A program made the translations under genes and the position numbers. Shown in pieces: positions 10,596 to 19,250 of a stretch of DNA of 64,000 nucleotides. The notes under the pieces are model-generated. The model saw only the letters and a program-made list of their open reading frames with translations. It did no database searches and was not told where the DNA came from. Source of the DNA: Salmonella enterica subsp. arizonae (GTDB lineage Bacteria > Pseudomonadota > Gammaproteobacteria > Enterobacterales > Enterobacteriaceae). Position 1 is the stretch's first letter. Every line of letters begins with the position of its first letter. The DNA lies in NCBI RefSeq assembly GCF_008692845.1, contig NZ_VXJW01000006.1, positions 1 to 64,000 of the forward strand, in the 5' to 3' direction.

Positions 10596-12085
10596 CTCGG
10601 CCTAATTTTCTGTTCATCATGACCGATACGCAGGCTACCAATATGGTGGGGTGCTATAGTGGTAAGTCGTTGAATACGAACAATATAGATAATCTGGCAG
10701 CGGAAGGTATCCGCTTTAATTCCGCATATACCTGTTCGCCGGTTTGTACGCCGGCGCGGGCCGGGCTGTTTACCGGCATTTACGCCAACCAGTCCGGCCC
10801 GTGGACGAACAATATCGCGCCGGGAAAAAACATCTCCACGATGGGGCGTTATTTTAAAGATGCCGGCTATCACACCTGTTATATCGGTAAATGGCATTTG
10901 GACGGGCATGACTACTTCGGCACCGGCGAATGTCCGCCAGAATGGGACGCCGATTATTGGTATGACGGCGCCAGGTATCTTGCGGAACTGACGGATAAAG
11001 AGATCGGTTTGTGGCGGAACGGGCTGAACAGCATCGACGATTTACGCGCCAATAATATTGATGAAACCTTTACCTGGGCGCACCGTATCAGCAATCGGGC
11101 GGTCGATTTTCTTCAGCGGCCAGAAAGATCGGCAACGCCCTTTCTGCTGGTGATCTCCTATGATGAACCGCATCATCCTTTTACCTGCCCGGCTGAGTAT
11201 CTGGAAAAATATCAGGATTTTTACTACGACCTGGGCGCAAAGGCGCATGACTCGCTTGTCGATAAACCTGAACATCACCGGTTGTGGGCGCAGGCTATGC
11301 CGTCGCCGGTCGGTGAAGATGGCCGCTACCGCCATCCGCTCTATTTTGCCTGTAATGATTTTGTCGACGATCAGATTGGCCGGGTAATGAAGTCGCTCAC
11401 GCCGCAGCAGCGGGAAAATACTTGGGTGATTTATACCTCCGATCATGGCGAAATGATGGGCGCGCACCGGCTTATCAGCAAAGGCGCAGCGATGTACGAT
11501 GACATTACCCGTATCCCGCTAATTATTCGCGCGCCGCAGGGAGAAGCTCGCCAGATCAACACGCCGGTGAGCCATATTGATTTATTGCCGACGATGATGG
11601 CGCTGGCGGAAATTGAAAAGCCAGAGATTCTGCCGGGCGAAAACCTGCTTGCCGCCAAACCGTCGCGCGGCGTGATGGTAGAGTTCAACCGCTATGAAAT
11701 TGAGCATGACAGCTTCGGCGGGTTTATTCCGGTACGCTGCTGGGTAACTGACCGCTATAAACTGGTGCTGAATCTGTTTACCAGCGATGAACTTTATGAC
11801 AGATATAATGATCCCGATGAGCTGCATAATCTGATTGATGCCCCCGAATTCGTCAATGTTCGCGACCAGATGCACGACGCGCTGCTCGATTATATGGACA
11901 AAATTCGTGATCCGTTCCGGACTTATCAGTGGAGCCTGCGCCCGTGGCGTAAAGACGCGCAGCCGCGCTGGATGGGCGCTTTTCGCCCGCGTCCGCAAGA
12001 CGGCTATTCGCCGGTGGTGCGCGACTACGACACGGGACTGCCTACGCAGGGCGTGAAAGTGGAAGACAAGAAACAGAAGTTCTGA
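10592..12085 (+). CDS. yidJ: YidJ, type I (formylglycine) sulfatase
   Basis: A 497-residue sulfatase of the alkaline-phosphatase superfamily. The N-terminal metal site FLFIMTDTQATN is followed by the signature SPVCTPARAGLFTG. In it Cys52 would be oxidised to formylglycine, and the following TPAR matches the C-x-P-x-R maturation motif. The second metal/active-site segment is TSDHGEMMGAHRLISKG (about 287-303). There is no signal peptide, which points to a cytoplasmic enzyme acting on imported sulfated substrate from YidK. The Cys-type site needs an anaerobic (radical SAM) maturase; the only local relative is the truncated yidF. Confidence 0.92.
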   Translation: MTRPNFLFIMTDTQATNMVGCYSGKSLNTNNIDNLAAEGIRFNSAYTCSPVCTPARAGLFTGIYANQSGPWTNNIAPGKNISTMGRYFKDAGYHTCYIGKWHLDGHDYFGTGECPPEWDADYWYDGARYLAELTDKEIGLWRNGLNSIDDLRANNIDETFTWAHRISNRAVDFLQRPERSATPFLLVISYDEPHHPFTCPAEYLEKYQDFYYDLGAKAHDSLVDKPEHHRLWAQAMPSPVGEDGRYRHPLYFACNDFVDDQIGRVMKSLTPQQRENTWVIYTSDHGEMMGAHRLISKGAAMYDDITRIPLIIRAPQGEARQINTPVSHIDLLPTMMALAEIEKPEILPGENLLAAKPSRGVMVEFNRYEIEHDSFGGFIPVRCWVTDRYKLVLNLFTSDELYDRYNDPDELHNLIDAPEFVNVRDQMHDALLDYMDKIRDPFRTYQWSLRPWRKDAQPRWMGAFRPRPQDGYSPVVRDYDTGLPTQGVKVEDKKQKF

Positions 12086-12089
12086 GCAA

Positions 12090-12125
12090 AACGTCTGGTG
12101 GCGCTACGCTTACCGGGCCTGGCGT
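12090..12125. repeat. REP-like element between yidJ and yidI
   Basis: GTCTGGTGGCGCTACGCTTACCGGGCC-type sequence, seen in its core TGGCGCTACGCTTACCGGG, matches the enterobacterial REP form (GCCTGATGGCGCTACGCTTATCAGGC). It sits between two convergent genes, the usual place for REP elements. Confidence 0.65.
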
Positions 12126-12132
12126 GAATGGA

Positions 12133-12581
12133 CTAAATGGGGGAGCCGCCGCTGAGGAAAGAAAATACCAGGATCAGCAAAATAATGGCGCAGATGATTC
12201 CAATGCCAAAGAGCAGGGCGTGAAACGCGAGCGTACTTACGCCAAAGATTAATGCGCCACGGATACCCCAGCGGTTCTCTTTGCGCATGCCGCCTATAAA
12301 CGCGCAAACCAGGGCGATGACGGCAAGCGCAATCCCGCTGTTATCCAGTATTTTGTCGATATCAACGGTGTTTTTTTGCGCGGCCACGGAGGGGGTCTCC
12401 CCTTTTAAGCCGGCAATAATCCCTTTTTTGACAGCGGAGACCTGTTCCGCAATCACGCTCTCCAGTCTGGGCGGCGGGGAGGCGAAGGGGCCAAAAGAGA
12501 AATGGAAATGCCAAGAATCAGCGCAATAGCGCCGAAAAGCATTCCCAGTGAGCTACATTTGTTTTGCGATATGATGTCCAT
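12133..12581 (-). pseudogene. yidI: yidI, small inner-membrane protein, broken by a one-base frameshift
   Basis: The E. coli YidI counterpart (149 residues) is readable but in two frames. From the ATG at 12579-12581 the N terminus (MDIISQNKCSSLGMLF...) runs through ILGI. The frame is then lost near 12505-12511. The rest (FHFSFGPFASPPPRLESVIAEQV..., ending in LSGGSPI) continues in another frame to 12133. The span is 449 bases; one added base would give exactly 149 codons plus stop, so a single-base deletion explains it. The C-terminal part has two or three membrane segments. Function is unknown. A sequencing error cannot be excluded. Confidence 0.8.
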
Positions 12582-12676
12582 CTGACCTCCCTGTGCTGGA
12601 TGACGCAAAATATAACAGCCACAGGGCGTTCGTAGTTCTGAAAATCACCAAGCCGCGGCAGTGAAAAGGAGTCCTG

Positions 12677-13024
12677 ATGAAGATTTCCCGCCTCGGAGAA
12701 GCGCCGGATTACCGCTTCTCACTGGCAAATGAGCGTACCTTTCTGGCGTGGATTCGCACCTCGCTGGGATTTCTGGCGGCAGGCGTTGGACTTGACCAGC
12801 TTGCGCCGGATTTTGCCACGCCAGTGATCCGTGAACTGCTGGCGTTATTGTTATGTTTGTTTGCGGGCGGTCTGGCGATTTATGGCTATCTACGTTGGTT
12901 ACGTAATGAAAAAGCGATGCGTCTGAAAGAGGACATGCCCTATACCCATAGCCTGTTGATCATCAGCGTTATTTTGATGATTGTCGCGGTGATTGTGATG
13001 GGGCTGGTGCTGTATGCCGGATAG
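12677..13024 (+). CDS. yidH: YidH, DUF202 inner-membrane protein
   Basis: A 115-residue protein with three membrane helices (about 30-50, 55-75 and 93-113), equal in length to E. coli YidH. The DUF202 hallmark LANERTFLAWIRTSLGFLAAGVG precedes the first helix. An AAGGAG ribosome binding site lies 8 bases before the ATG. It overlaps yidG by 11 bases, so the two are coupled. YidH and YidG are related small membrane proteins and may form a complex (inference). No biochemical role is established. Confidence 0.9.
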   Translation: MKISRLGEAPDYRFSLANERTFLAWIRTSLGFLAAGVGLDQLAPDFATPVIRELLALLLCLFAGGLAIYGYLRWLRNEKAMRLKEDMPYTHSLLIISVILMIVAVIVMGLVLYAG

Positions 13025-13376
13025 TCGTAAAGCCCGTCGACAGAACGATCCGGGGCTGCAACCGGAACGCACGTCGCTGGCCTGGTTTCGTACACTGCTG
13101 GGATACGGGGCGTTAATGGCGTTAGCCATCAGGCATCACTGGCATCAGGCTGGGTTCCTGTTCTGGGTGTCAATCAGTGTTCTGGCGATAGTGGCGGTGA
13201 TTCTCTGGCGCTATACCCTTAGTCGTAATTTGATGGATGTCGCGCATAGCGATTTTTCCGAAACTCATGTCGTGCGTGACAAATTTTTGATCTCCCTCGC
13301 GGTGTTGTCGCTCGCAATCCTGTTTGCTGTTACCCATATTCGCCAACTTATTGCATTTATCGGGGATTTTATATGA
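13014..13376 (+). CDS. yidG: YidG, DUF202 inner-membrane protein
   Basis: A 120-residue paralogue-like partner of YidH with the same motif in the form PERTSLAWFRTLLGYGALMALA, followed by membrane helices at about 45-63 and 92-118. The length equals E. coli YidG. It overlaps yidH at its start and yidF at its stop (ATGA at 13373-13376). Function is unknown. Confidence 0.9.
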   Translation: MPDSRKARRQNDPGLQPERTSLAWFRTLLGYGALMALAIRHHWHQAGFLFWVSISVLAIVAVILWRYTLSRNLMDVAHSDFSETHVVRDKFLISLAVLSLAILFAVTHIRQLIAFIGDFI

Positions 13377-13903
13377 CAGGACGTCAGGATATTGTCGTGA
13401 GTAATGACCAGATTCAGGTCGTCATAAATCGCCAGAATAGCCAGCAACCTCAGCAACTGTACCGTAACTTACAACGGCTCGGCATTCGCAATGTCCATTT
13501 TATCCCCTTGCTGGAACATGACCGGAACGGAATTTTAACCGAGGATTCATTGTGTTCAGCAGACTGGGGGCGGTTTTTAAATAGCGTATTTGATATCTGG
13601 GTACGTGAAGATATACAGCGCATTTCGGTTCGCCTTTTTGATGAGACGCTACAGCAGTGGTGCGGCGGCAGGAACGGCGCTGAAGCGCCGGAAACGGCAC
13701 CATTAAGTGCTGAATGTCAGAAGTGTTCCTTATTGCGATTTTGCGGCGGCGGATGCCCTGAGCATCGGAATAGCCAGGGAAAAAATCGGCTTTGCGAGGG
13801 CTATCAGGCCTTTTTTAATTATTCCTCGCCGCATATGCGGGTGATGCGGGATTTACTGAAGCAGCATCGTTCACCGGAGGAGCTGATGGCGATGCTGCGT
13901 TGA
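13373..13903 (+). CDS. yidF: YidF, truncated anaerobic sulfatase-maturase-like protein (SPASM part)
   Basis: A 176-residue protein that corresponds to the C-terminal part of anaerobic sulfatase-maturating enzymes (radical SAM anSME, normally about 370-400 residues). Visible are the maturase stretches LQRLGIRNVHFIPLLEHDRNG and the cysteine-rich SPASM segment CQKCSLLRFCGGGCP...CEGYQ, which binds auxiliary iron-sulfur clusters. The radical SAM CxxxCxxC motif is absent, so it cannot perform the usual SAM chemistry by itself. E. coli YidF has the same truncated form. Proximity to sulfatase yidJ suggests decay of a maturation gene or a residual accessory role. It is coupled to yidG. Confidence 0.82.
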   Translation: MTGRQDIVVSNDQIQVVINRQNSQQPQQLYRNLQRLGIRNVHFIPLLEHDRNGILTEDSLCSADWGRFLNSVFDIWVREDIQRISVRLFDETLQQWCGGRNGAEAPETAPLSAECQKCSLLRFCGGGCPEHRNSQGKNRLCEGYQAFFNYSSPHMRVMRDLLKQHRSPEELMAMLR

Positions 13904-13959
13904 CGTCGTGGCGCTAATGTGCCGGATGACGCTGCCGTCTTTCCGGCACTGAGCGAGCA

Positions 13960-15282
13960 TTAGCGTCCTTTCGCCAGGTATTGTTCCATTTCATCCTCCG
14001 GCACCATGCCGCCCCCTGTTGCCCACACCAGATGCGTCGCGTTGCCAAGCTGCGTTTGACTGAATCCATGCCTTTGCTGATACGCGGCGGCGGTGCAAAT
14101 GCGCTGCGGTCCGGCCATACCCGCCAGAGCTGATGGCTCCAGTCGAATTCCTTCCTCCTGTGCCAGCCAGCCCAGCATGTCATACATTGTTTGATCGTCC
14201 AGGGTATACAGGCCGTCAAGCAGACGCTCCATTGCCCGGCCAACAAAGCCCGAAGCGCGACCTACTGCCAGGCCGTCAGCCGCCGTCAGGTTATCAATAC
14301 CGATATCCTGTACAGAGATGGCATCGTGCAGACCGGTATAAACGCCAAGCAGCATACAGGGCGAATGGGTGGGTTCGGCAAAGAAACAGTGTACGTTGTC
14401 GCCAAATGCCAGCTTCAGACCAAAGGCGACGCCGCCAGGGCCGCCGCCAACGCCGCACGGCAGATAAACAAACAGCGGGTGACTGGCGTCAACGACGCGT
14501 CCCTGCTGCGCAAACTGCGCTTTCAGGCGCTGACCCGCTACCGCATAGCCCAGAAATAGCGTGCGGGAATTTTCATCATCGATAAAGAAACAGTTTGGAT
14601 CGGCCTGCGCTGCTTTACGGCCCTGCTCAACCGCTACGCCGTAATCATCTTCGTATTCCACGACCGTCACGCCGTGGCGGCGCAGCTTCGCCTTTTTCCA
14701 GGCGCGGGCGTCGGCAGACATATGTACCGTCACTTTAAAACCGATACAGGCGCTCATGATACCGATCGACAGTCCCAGATTACCGGTTGAACCGACGGCG
14801 ATACTGTACCGGCTGAAGAATTGTTTAAATCCCGGCGAAAGCAACACGCTATAGTCATCGTCGGTGGTTAACAGACCTGCCTCCAGCGCCAGTTTTTCCG
14901 CATGCGTCAGGACTTCATAGATCCCGCCGCGCGCTTTAATGGAACCAGAGATCGCCAGGTGACTGTCTTTTTTTAACAGCATTTCACCATCGATCGTTTG
15001 TCCATACTCTTTTTCCAGCCGTTTTTGCATGGCCGGAATAGCGACCATGTCAGATTCGATCATTCCGCCAGCGGCGGCGGTTTCCGGAAACGCTTTTGCC
15101 AGATACGGCGCAAAGCGCGCCAGACGATCATGGGCGGCGTTTACATCCTGCTCCGTCAGGCCGACATACGGTAGCCCTTGTGCAAGAGAGGTAGCGCCCG
15201 GGTTAAACCAGGTGGTTTCTTTGAGGGCGACCAGATCCGCGACCAAAGGATACCGGGCGATGAGCTTTTGTATGTTTTCCAT
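13960..15282 (-). CDS. dsdA: D-serine dehydratase (ammonia-lyase)
   Basis: PLP enzyme converting D-serine to pyruvate and ammonia, which detoxifies D-serine. The 440-residue length is near that of E. coli DsdA (442). The PLP lysine lies in SGSIKARGG (about K118), the Asn-containing phosphate and ring contacts are in [13 protein letters not shown], and the glycine-rich phosphate loop is [14 protein letters not shown]. In E. coli it is the last gene of dsdXA controlled by dsdC. Here only the end of dsdX remains upstream and no dsdC is seen, so expression control must differ. A GC-rich hairpin lies downstream at 13918-13950. Confidence 0.95.
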   Translation of the reverse strand: MENIQKLIARYPLVADLVALKETTWFNPGATSLAQGLPYVGLTEQDVNAAHDRLARFAPYLAKAFPETAAAGGMIESDMVAIPAMQKRLEKEYGQTIDGEMLLKKDSHLAISGSIKARGGIYEVLTHAEKLALEAGLLTTDDDYSVLLSPGFKQFFSRYSIAVGSTGNLGLSIGIMSACIGFKVTVHMSADARAWKKAKLRRHGVTVVEYEDDYGVAVEQGRKAAQADPNCFFIDDENSRTLFLGYAVAGQRLKAQFAQQGRVVDASHPLFVYLPCGVGGGPGGVAFGLKLAFGDNVHCFFAEPTHSPCMLLGVYTGLHDAISVQDIGIDNLTAADGLAVGRASGFVGRAMERLLDGLYTLDDQTMYDMLGWLAQEEGIRLEPSALAGMAGPQRICTAAAYQQRHGFSQTQLGNATHLVWATGGGMVPEDEMEQYLAKGR

Positions 15283-15299
15283 AGTACGTCTCTTTACGA

Positions 15300-15365
15300 T
15301 CAGATGATAAAGGAAAGCAGGAATGTGCCAGCCAGTGCAACGGCCGATGCGATAAAAGTGGCCGA
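15300..15365 (-). pseudogene. dsdX: dsdX remnant: last ~21 codons of the D-serine permease
   Basis: On the minus strand, 17 bases before dsdA, a frame reads ...[20 protein letters not shown] and stops at 15300-15302. This matches the C terminus of E. coli DsdX almost residue for residue (one A/V change in the stretch I recall). An in-frame ATG four codons upstream would give only a 25-residue hydrophobic peptide, with a stop just before it. The rest of dsdX is missing, so the region up to the next gene is a deletion scar. Confidence 0.82.
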
Positions 15366-15493
15366 AAATCGAGGCATTTATTCGCTGGTTGCAGGAACAG
15401 GCGTGAAGATTTATTACGCTTTGCCGCTACACCTGCCGGGAGAGAATATGCTAAATACGTGCTATCACCGTGGTAAAAATTTTAGGGGGCGTC

Positions 15494-16543
15494 GTGTTTA
15501 AACCGCTTATTGCCTCTCTCATGCTGACCAGCGCGGTCGTCTATGCGAGACCGATGCCTTTGACGGCGGCGCGCTATACGCATCAGCTTGGCGTTGGGAT
15601 GGATGTTGACTGGGCGCGAACGGAACGGGGTATCCGCGAGTTTGATCCGCTGGTAGTGCGGGATTTTAAGGCAAAAGGGTTAACCCATGTTCGTATCCGT
15701 GTGGCAGGCGCGCCGACGGAAGCGCGCCTCATTCATTTGCGTAAGCTGGTAGAAGCCTGCGAATACTATGGCGTCATACCCATTATTGCCTATCAGGCGG
15801 ATGCGTATAAAACCGATCCCAGCGCCAGCCATGAAAAGGAGCTGATCAACTGGTGGAGCGTGGTCGCGCGCTATTTTGGCCAGACATCCCCGCTTCTGGG
15901 GTTCGATCTCATTTATGAGCCTGCCGACAAACTGAATCATAATATGGCGTCGCTGAATCGCGTATATGACAAAACCATCCGCCTGATTCACGCCATTGAC
16001 CCACAACGTATGATTTTCGTCGCCCCCCGAATGCGCGCCGCGCCGGAGGATTTGTCGGCGCTTAAACTGCCGGCGCAAAGCCAGAACTATGTACTGGCGG
16101 AGTGGCACATCTTCCCGTGGGGACCACTGAAAAGCGGCGGTAAATATCCGTGGACGTCAGGCACGGCGGCGGAAAAAGCGGCGATTCGGGCACGGATTAA
16201 CGCTGCGGTTCGCTGGCAGCATAAGACCGGCCATGCAAGCTGGGTGGGCGGATGGGCGCCGGGAGAGTCGATAAAAATTACGCCGGTCGCTTCACAGTTC
16301 GCGTTTGCCCGTTTTATGGCCTGCGAGCTGAAAAAAGCGCATATTCCGTATGCGATAAACGCGGACACTCAGTTTTATGACGGCGAAGAAGGGGCGTGGC
16401 GTCCGGCGCAGGAACCATTGCTCAATGCAATGATCGCGCCGGAATGTGAAACGCCCGGCAAGGGGAACGTTAAACCGTCTGTCCCTGATGTGATATCCGC
16501 GACGCCAGCGGCAACCAGCACGCCAGGATCAGCAATCCCATAA
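15494..16543 (+). CDS. Secreted glycoside-hydrolase-like protein (GH5/cellulase-type fold)
   Basis: About 349 residues. The GTG at 15494 is chosen because AGGGGG (15484-15489) precedes it and the signal peptide VFKPLIASLMLTSAVVYA then begins correctly; an earlier in-frame GTG at 15470 is possible. The body shows a TIM-barrel cellulase pattern: GVGMDVDWARTERGI, then FKAKGLTHVRIRV, then the acid/base strand LLGFDLIYEPADKL (Glu codon 15917-15919), and WHIFPWGPL. At the strand where GH5 enzymes carry the nucleophile (normally G-E-W/F), this protein has WVGGWAPG (Gly codon 16250-16252). It may therefore be inactive or use another residue. Its last 74 bases overlap emrD tail to tail. The substrate is unknown. 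Confidence 0.72.
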   Translation: MFKPLIASLMLTSAVVYARPMPLTAARYTHQLGVGMDVDWARTERGIREFDPLVVRDFKAKGLTHVRIRVAGAPTEARLIHLRKLVEACEYYGVIPIIAYQADAYKTDPSASHEKELINWWSVVARYFGQTSPLLGFDLIYEPADKLNHNMASLNRVYDKTIRLIHAIDPQRMIFVAPRMRAAPEDLSALKLPAQSQNYVLAEWHIFPWGPLKSGGKYPWTSGTAAEKAAIRARINAAVRWQHKTGHASWVGGWAPGESIKITPVASQFAFARFMACELKKAHIPYAINADTQFYDGEEGAWRPAQEPLLNAMIAPECETPGKGNVKPSVPDVISATPAATSTPGSAIP

Positions 16544-17654
16544 GGGTCATCAACAATCCCAGACTGCCCTGACCGGTTTGCGGCAGCATTGCCGAAAGCC
16601 ACGCCAGTACGCCGGAACCAATATTTTGCAGCCCGCCGACTAGCGCGCCAGCGGTGCCGGCGAGGAACGGAAACGGCTCCATCGCGCCGCTGGTGGCCAG
16701 TGGAAATAACATCCCGGCGCCGAAGAAAAACAGCGCGGCGGGGATGAGTAGCGTCCAGACGTTCATCACGCCAAACCAGCCGGGAATCCACATCATAAGG
16801 CCTGCCAGCAGACAGCAAATAACTGACTGCCACATCAGGGTTGAGAAGCGTTTATTCGGGCGTCCGGCAAACCAGGCGCCGAAGAACGCCGCCGGAATCG
16901 GCAGAATAAACAGAATGCTTACCACCATACTGCTGAGACCTAATACTGCTCCCATCAGCACGCCGGAACAGGCTTCAAAGACCGCAATGCCAGCCAGCCC
17001 GCCGATTAGCATCAGCAGGTAACAGTTAAATGCGCCGTTGCCAAACAGCGTCTTATAGCTGGCGATCAGCCGTGTGCGCGGCGCGCCGGCGGGGCGGGTT
17101 TCCGGCATCCAGCGTGCCATGCTGAAGGTGACGCCAGCGCAAAGCACCAGCAGGAAAGCGTAACAAGCGCGCCAGTTCCACAGGGTGTCCAGCAGACCGC
17201 CAATCAGCGGCGCTAACAGCGGGCTGACCAGAATCCCCATATTTAACAGGCTATTGGCGTGACGAAGTTGCGTTCCTTCATACAGATCGCGCGGGAGCGT
17301 TCTCGCCATTACTCCGCCAACGCCGGTTCCCATCCCTTGCATGGCGCTGGCGGCAATCAACACCGTCAAACTATGCGTGGTCATGGCGATCAGGGTCGCT
17401 ACCATAAAAATAGACATGCCAACGAGGATTACCGGGCGGCGCCCAACCCGGTCGGAAAGCGGGCCGTAAAACAGTTGCGAGACGCCGTAGGTCAGGAGGT
17501 AAGCAGCCATTACGCTCTGGACGGCGCCTTCCCGGACGTTTAGCGCTTGTGCCATATCGGCGATGGCGGGAATATAAATGGTTTGCGCCATCTGCCCTAC
17601 GGCCACCAGTAACACCAACATCAACAACAAATTGACGCTTCTCTGCCTTTTCAT
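16470..17654 (-). CDS. emrD: EmrD multidrug efflux transporter (MFS)
   Basis: Proton-driven, 12-helix drug/H+ antiporter of the DHA1 family, 394 residues as in E. coli. The N terminus MKRQRSVNLLLMLVLLVAVGQMAQTIYIPAI and the MFS loop motif GPLSDRVGRRPVILVG are visible. Known substrates of E. coli EmrD include uncouplers and detergents. Its 3' end overlaps the convergent GH5-like gene by 74 bases. It is monocistronic, with an AT-rich leader. Confidence 0.94.
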   Translation of the reverse strand: MKRQRSVNLLLMLVLLVAVGQMAQTIYIPAIADMAQALNVREGAVQSVMAAYLLTYGVSQLFYGPLSDRVGRRPVILVGMSIFMVATLIAMTTHSLTVLIAASAMQGMGTGVGGVMARTLPRDLYEGTQLRHANSLLNMGILVSPLLAPLIGGLLDTLWNWRACYAFLLVLCAGVTFSMARWMPETRPAGAPRTRLIASYKTLFGNGAFNCYLLMLIGGLAGIAVFEACSGVLMGAVLGLSSMVVSILFILPIPAAFFGAWFAGRPNKRFSTLMWQSVICCLLAGLMMWIPGWFGVMNVWTLLIPAALFFFGAGMLFPLATSGAMEPFPFLAGTAGALVGGLQNIGSGVLAWLSAMLPQTGQGSLGLLMTLMGLLILACWLPLASRISHQGQTV

Positions 17655-17856
17655 TTCGCTGATTACTTTTCAAAAAAAGAAAAAATAAGAATAACTTGCT
17701 ACGCATTCCCATAAATGCGAGAGGAATCTACCACACCAGAAAAAGAAGGCCAGACGGCGACCAGCAATGGCAGACGAAGGAACGGCAGGATATGTAAACA
17801 AAAGCGGCAACAAATGTTGCCGAGAATATGTTGTGTCTGCGGCTGTTATTGGGCAA

Positions 17857-18717
17857 TCATGACAGGCGGAGTAAAATCGCCCCGACGGTAATCCCGCCTG
17901 CCGCCACCAGACGCAGCCCGGCGACATTCTCTTTAAGTAACAGCCAGGCTATCAGCGCGCCGAACAAAATTGAGGTTTCACGCAGCGCGGCGACCACCGC
18001 CAGCGGCGCCTGGGTCATGGCCCATAGCGCCAGCCCATAAGATCCCATCGTGCCAATCCCGCCAAAAATGCCTTTTTTCCACTGTTGCGCCAGATAACGC
18101 GACGATTCCCGCCGCCGCGCAATCATCGCCCAGCTTAACAGGCAGGCGCCGTTGAGAAAAAATGACCATAACGTATAGCCCAGAACCGTTTCTGAGAGCC
18201 GCACGCCGGTACCGTCCACCAGCGTATACCCGGCAATAAAACAGGCGTTAGTTAATGCCAGTACGATACCGCGTTGAGAGCTGGCGCGACCATTACAGGC
18301 CATACCGAGTATCGCCGTGCAGATCACTGCGATACCGACCCAAGCCATTGGCGACAGGCTGTCGCCAAGAAAAAGAACGCTAACTAGCGCCACCAGCAGC
18401 GGCGCGGTCCCGCGCATAAGGGGATAGGTCTGGCTCATATCCGAGACCTGATACGTTTTCGCCACCAGGACGGTATACACCACCTGGAGCGCGGTAGAGG
18501 CCGCTAAAAAAGGGATACTGGCGTGAGCTGGCTGCGGCGAGAAGGGCAAAAGGATCAATGCCATGACCGCCGCGGAACCGCTAACGCCGATCGCGGCGTA
18601 GAGCTTATCGTTTCCCGCTTTGACAATGGCGTTCCAGCTGGCATGTAGCAGCGCGGCGAACAGCAAAATGCAGAAAACGGAAAGGGTCATAGCGTCAGGC
18701 GTCGTTGAGGATGTCAT
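17857..18717 (-). CDS. EamA/DMT-family inner-membrane transporter
   Basis: A 286-residue protein with ten predicted helices and two EamA repeats (about 10-138 and 152-284). Typical marks are ALLHASWNAIVKAGND in the first helix, PLMRGTAPLLVALVSVLFLGDSLSP ending repeat one, and ALRETSILFGALIAWLLLKE ending repeat two. The family exports amino acids, metabolites or drugs; no substrate can be assigned here. It is transcribed alone between tisB and emrD and is not in this position in E. coli K-12 as I know it. Confidence 0.85.
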   Translation of the reverse strand: MTSSTTPDAMTLSVFCILLFAALLHASWNAIVKAGNDKLYAAIGVSGSAAVMALILLPFSPQPAHASIPFLAASTALQVVYTVLVAKTYQVSDMSQTYPLMRGTAPLLVALVSVLFLGDSLSPMAWVGIAVICTAILGMACNGRASSQRGIVLALTNACFIAGYTLVDGTGVRLSETVLGYTLWSFFLNGACLLSWAMIARRRESSRYLAQQWKKGIFGGIGTMGSYGLALWAMTQAPLAVVAALRETSILFGALIAWLLLKENVAGLRLVAAGGITVGAILLRLS

Positions 18718-18763
18718 AAAAACGTAACATACCCGGGAAGCGAAAGACCAGCGGATAAGGTGA

Positions 18764-18789
18764 AAGGGGAGCAGTTGCCCGCTCCCCTT
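18764..18789 (-). terminator. Probable terminator of the tisB transcript
   Basis: The minus-strand stem AAGGGGAGC/GCTCCCCTT with an 8-base loop lies about 20 bases after the tisB stop. The T-run after the stem is weak (TTCACCTT). Confidence 0.55.
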
Positions 18790-18809
18790 CGGTGCGGCTT
18801 GAATCTGAA

Positions 18810-18899
18810 TTACTTAAGGTATTTCAGAACAGCATCAAGCAGTTGCAGTGCTGCAACAATGAGTTTCAGGATAAGAATGGTGATATCCACTACGCTCAT
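18810..18899 (-). CDS. tisB: TisB, SOS-induced membrane toxin peptide
   Basis: A 29-residue hydrophobic peptide, MSVVDITILILKLIVAAL followed by a QLLDAVLKYLK tail; it differs from E. coli TisB only at a few N-terminal positions. TisB inserts in the inner membrane, dissipates the proton motive force and promotes persister formation after DNA damage. It is too short for usual gene calls. It is transcribed on the minus strand from a LexA-controlled promoter about 240 bases upstream; the long 5' UTR contains the IstR-1 pairing site. Confidence 0.92.
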   Translation of the reverse strand: MSVVDITILILKLIVAALQLLDAVLKYLK

Positions 18900-19001
18900 A
18901 CGCGTCTCCTGTGGTTAAGGAGCACTGCCAGCCGACGTACCTTTCCGCTGCCTGTTGTCAGCTGTTGCGCACGCGATCCCTTTTACAAGGAATATTGTGC
19001 G

Positions 19002-19021
19002 TGTTGACATAACACAGTGTG
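19002..19021 (-). promoter_or_regulatory. IstR-1 pairing site in the tisB 5' UTR
   Basis: The 20 bases TGTTGACATAACACAGTGTG (plus strand) are repeated exactly at 19250-19269, the start of istR. Because tisB mRNA is made from the minus strand, it carries the complement and can pair perfectly with IstR-1 over 20 bases. This matches the known IstR-tisB standby-site mechanism in E. coli. Confidence 0.85.
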
Positions 19022-19135
19022 CTCACGAGGGAGTTAAGGCGCTGACGGCACCACCCGTTTCAGCCAGGACTTCGTTGCGCCGGTTTACGATGCGGCCCCC
19101 GCATAACACATTGTGTCAAAGACATTATAGTTAAA

Positions 19136-19155
19136 TACTGTATAAATTAACAGTA
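19136..19155. promoter_or_regulatory. LexA box controlling tisB (and istR-2)
   Basis: TACTGTATAAATTAACAGTA matches the SOS box consensus TACTGTATATATATACAGTA at 17 of 20 positions, including both CTGT/ACAG halves. It lies between tisB and istR, as in E. coli. Confidence 0.9.
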
Positions 19156-19250
19156 ATTTATAGACAGAATAAAGCTTCTGATCCATACTCAAATACATCA
19201 AAATTCGCGCCGAAATTGCGCGTTCTGCACAGAACGCGTATACTTCTGCT

